Assembly (NCBI GenBank): GCA_025928585.1
Contig: JAICJG010000004.1
Coordinates: 1 to 57,968 of the forward strand
Origin: Rhodanobacteraceae bacterium
GTDB taxonomy: Bacteria; Pseudomonadota; Gammaproteobacteria; Xanthomonadales; Rhodanobacteraceae
Length of the DNA stretch: 57,968 bases
Direction: 5' to 3'
This document shows positions 56,761 to 57,968 of the stretch, one piece after another (position 1 is the first letter of the stretch; each line of letters opens with the position of its first letter). Made by a program: the position numbers and the translations under genes. The notes below the pieces were generated by a model. The model made no database searches, was not told the DNA's origin, and saw only the letters and a list, made by a program, of their open reading frames with translations.

Positions 56761-57968
56761 ACGCAGTGGCACAGGAATTCCTGGAACAGGACCCCGATCC
56801 CCGCGAAACCCGCGAATGGATCGAATCGATCGATGCGGTGATCAACGCCGAGGGCACCGGGCGCGCGCACCAGATCCTCGAGAAACTGGTCGACGAAACC
56901 CGCCGCGCCGGCGGCCACCTGCCGTTCTCGACCACCACCGACTACGTCAACACCATCCCTCCGCAGCTCGAGGCGAAGTCCTCCGGCGACGCGGCGCTGG
57001 AGTGGCGGATCCGCTGCCTCATCCGCTGGAATGCGATGGCGATGGTGGTGCGCGCCAACCGCAAGCCTGGCTCGCTCGGCGGCCACATCGCGAGCTTCGC
57101 GTCGTCGGCCACGCTCTACGACGTCGGCTTCAACCACTTCTGGCGGGCGCCCTCGGAAGACCATCCGGGCGACCTGATCTGCTACCAGGGCCATGCCAGC
57201 CCGGGCATCTACGCGCGCTCGTTCCTCGAAGGGCGCTTGAGCACCGCCGAACTCGATCACCTCCGCATCGAGACCCAACCGGGCGTCAAGGGCCTGCCGT
57301 CCTACCCGCACCCGTGGCTGATGCCGGACTACTGGCAGGTGCCGACGGTGTCGATGGGGCTCGGTCCGATCCAGGCGATCTACCAGGCGCAGTTCATGAA
57401 GTACCTCGAAGCGCGCGGGCTGGTGCCGAAGTCCGACCGCAAGGTGTGGTGCTTCCTCGGCGACGGCGAATGCGACGAGCCGGAGTCGCTCGGCGCGATT
57501 TCGGTCGCGGGTCGCGAGAAGCTCGACAACCTGGTGTTCGTGATCAACTGCAACCTGCAGCGCCTCGACGGGCCCGTGCGCGGCAACGGCAAGATCATCC
57601 AGGAACTCGAAGGCGTGTTCCGCGGCGCGGGCTGGAACGTCCTGAAGCTGATCTGGGGTTCGTACTGGGATCCGCTGCTCGCGCGCGACACCAAGGGCGT
57701 GCTGCGCAAGCTGATGATGGAGACGCTGGACGGCGAATACCAGGCCTGCAAGGCGTTCGGCGGCGCCTATACGCGTGAACATTTCTTCGGCAAGTACCCG
57801 GAAACCGCGGCGATGGTCGCCAACCTTTCCGACGAGGACATCTGGCGGCTGAATCGCGGTGGCCACGATCCGCACAAGGTCTACGCCGCCTACCACGCGG
57901 CGGTGCACACCGAAGGCATGCCGACCGTGATCCTTGCCAAGACCGTCAAGGGCTACGGCATGGGTGCG
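56757..57968 (+). CDS. aceE: Pyruvate dehydrogenase E1 component, homodimeric (3' end missing)
   Basis: 404 codons of an enzyme of about 890 residues. It oxidatively decarboxylates pyruvate as the E1 of the E. coli-type complex. The N-terminus DPDPRETREWIESIDAVI and the segments RANRKPGSLGGHIASFASSA, LICYQGHASPGIYARSFLEG, and the thiamine diphosphate motif WCFLGDGECDEPE with its distal NCNLQRLDGPVRGN are all typical. The start overlaps the maeB stop by four bases. Its own E2 and E3 genes would lie beyond the window. Its presence means the E1-alpha/beta complex at the left end is a second 2-oxoacid dehydrogenase. Confidence 0.96.

Overview
This is a GC-rich (roughly two-thirds GC) chromosomal segment of a gammaproteobacterium, most likely from the Xanthomonadales (Xanthomonadaceae/Rhodanobacteraceae). 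The indicators are a recG-ridA-spoT block, type B L31 next to citrate synthase, pilMNOPQ divergent from the class A penicillin-binding protein gene, a homogentisate pathway beside tryptophan 2,3-dioxygenase, and dispersed palindromic repeats typical of that group. I saw no tRNA, rRNA, CRISPR array, transposase or phage gene. Genes are densely packed, and many operon partners overlap by four bases (ATGA or GTGA), so translational coupling is widespread.

Layout. 1-3565 (minus): a heterotetrameric 2-oxoacid dehydrogenase operon (E1 alpha, E1 beta, a low-GC secreted-protein gene, then E2 cut by the window edge). 3939-10789: aromatic amino acid catabolism (kynA, a POT peptide transporter, a MarR regulator divergent from hpd, hmgA, fahA). 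10902-15508: an FNR-type regulator, SirB2-like protein, Rieske protein, a small membrane protein, an AraC-Ogt repair protein, a YedA-like exporter and an lpxO-like fragment. 15796-21401: a MacAB-like ABC export operon plus a 5'-truncated permease copy. 21459-23268: FAA hydrolase, mscL and a macro-domain protein. 23353-30818 (minus): MoxR, DUF58, DUF4381, BatA, BatB/C fusion, BatD. 31054-36579 (minus): pilM-N-O-P-Q. 37112-39637: PBP1a. 39852-47405: predicted nucleotidyltransferase, gltA, rpmE2, recG, ridA, spoT. 47434-54086 (minus): cbb3 oxidase (ccoNOQP) with assembly genes ccoI and ccoS. 54355 to the right edge: maeB and aceE, overlapping by four bases.

How the parts fit. Tyrosine is degraded by hpd-hmgA-fahA, and a 20-bp palindrome lies where the marR and hpd promoters appear to overlap. 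The FNR-type protein has the cysteines for an oxygen-sensing cluster, and a near-consensus FNR box sits at about -41.5 from a predicted ccoN start site, which suggests low-oxygen induction of the cbb3 oxidase. Malic enzyme and homodimeric pyruvate dehydrogenase E1 look co-transcribed. A second, E1-alpha/beta type complex lies at the opposite end of the window.

The most unusual observations are four. A tandem partial duplication between pilM and pilN creates a 31-codon reading frame carrying the PilM-binding motif of PilN. A dispersed palindromic repeat is read in frame inside the E2 gene. BatB has a rearranged MIDAS motif (S-x-S-x-D for D-x-S-x-S). CcoI has lost its N-terminal CxxC metal site. 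All functional statements are from reading the sequence; no database search was run.
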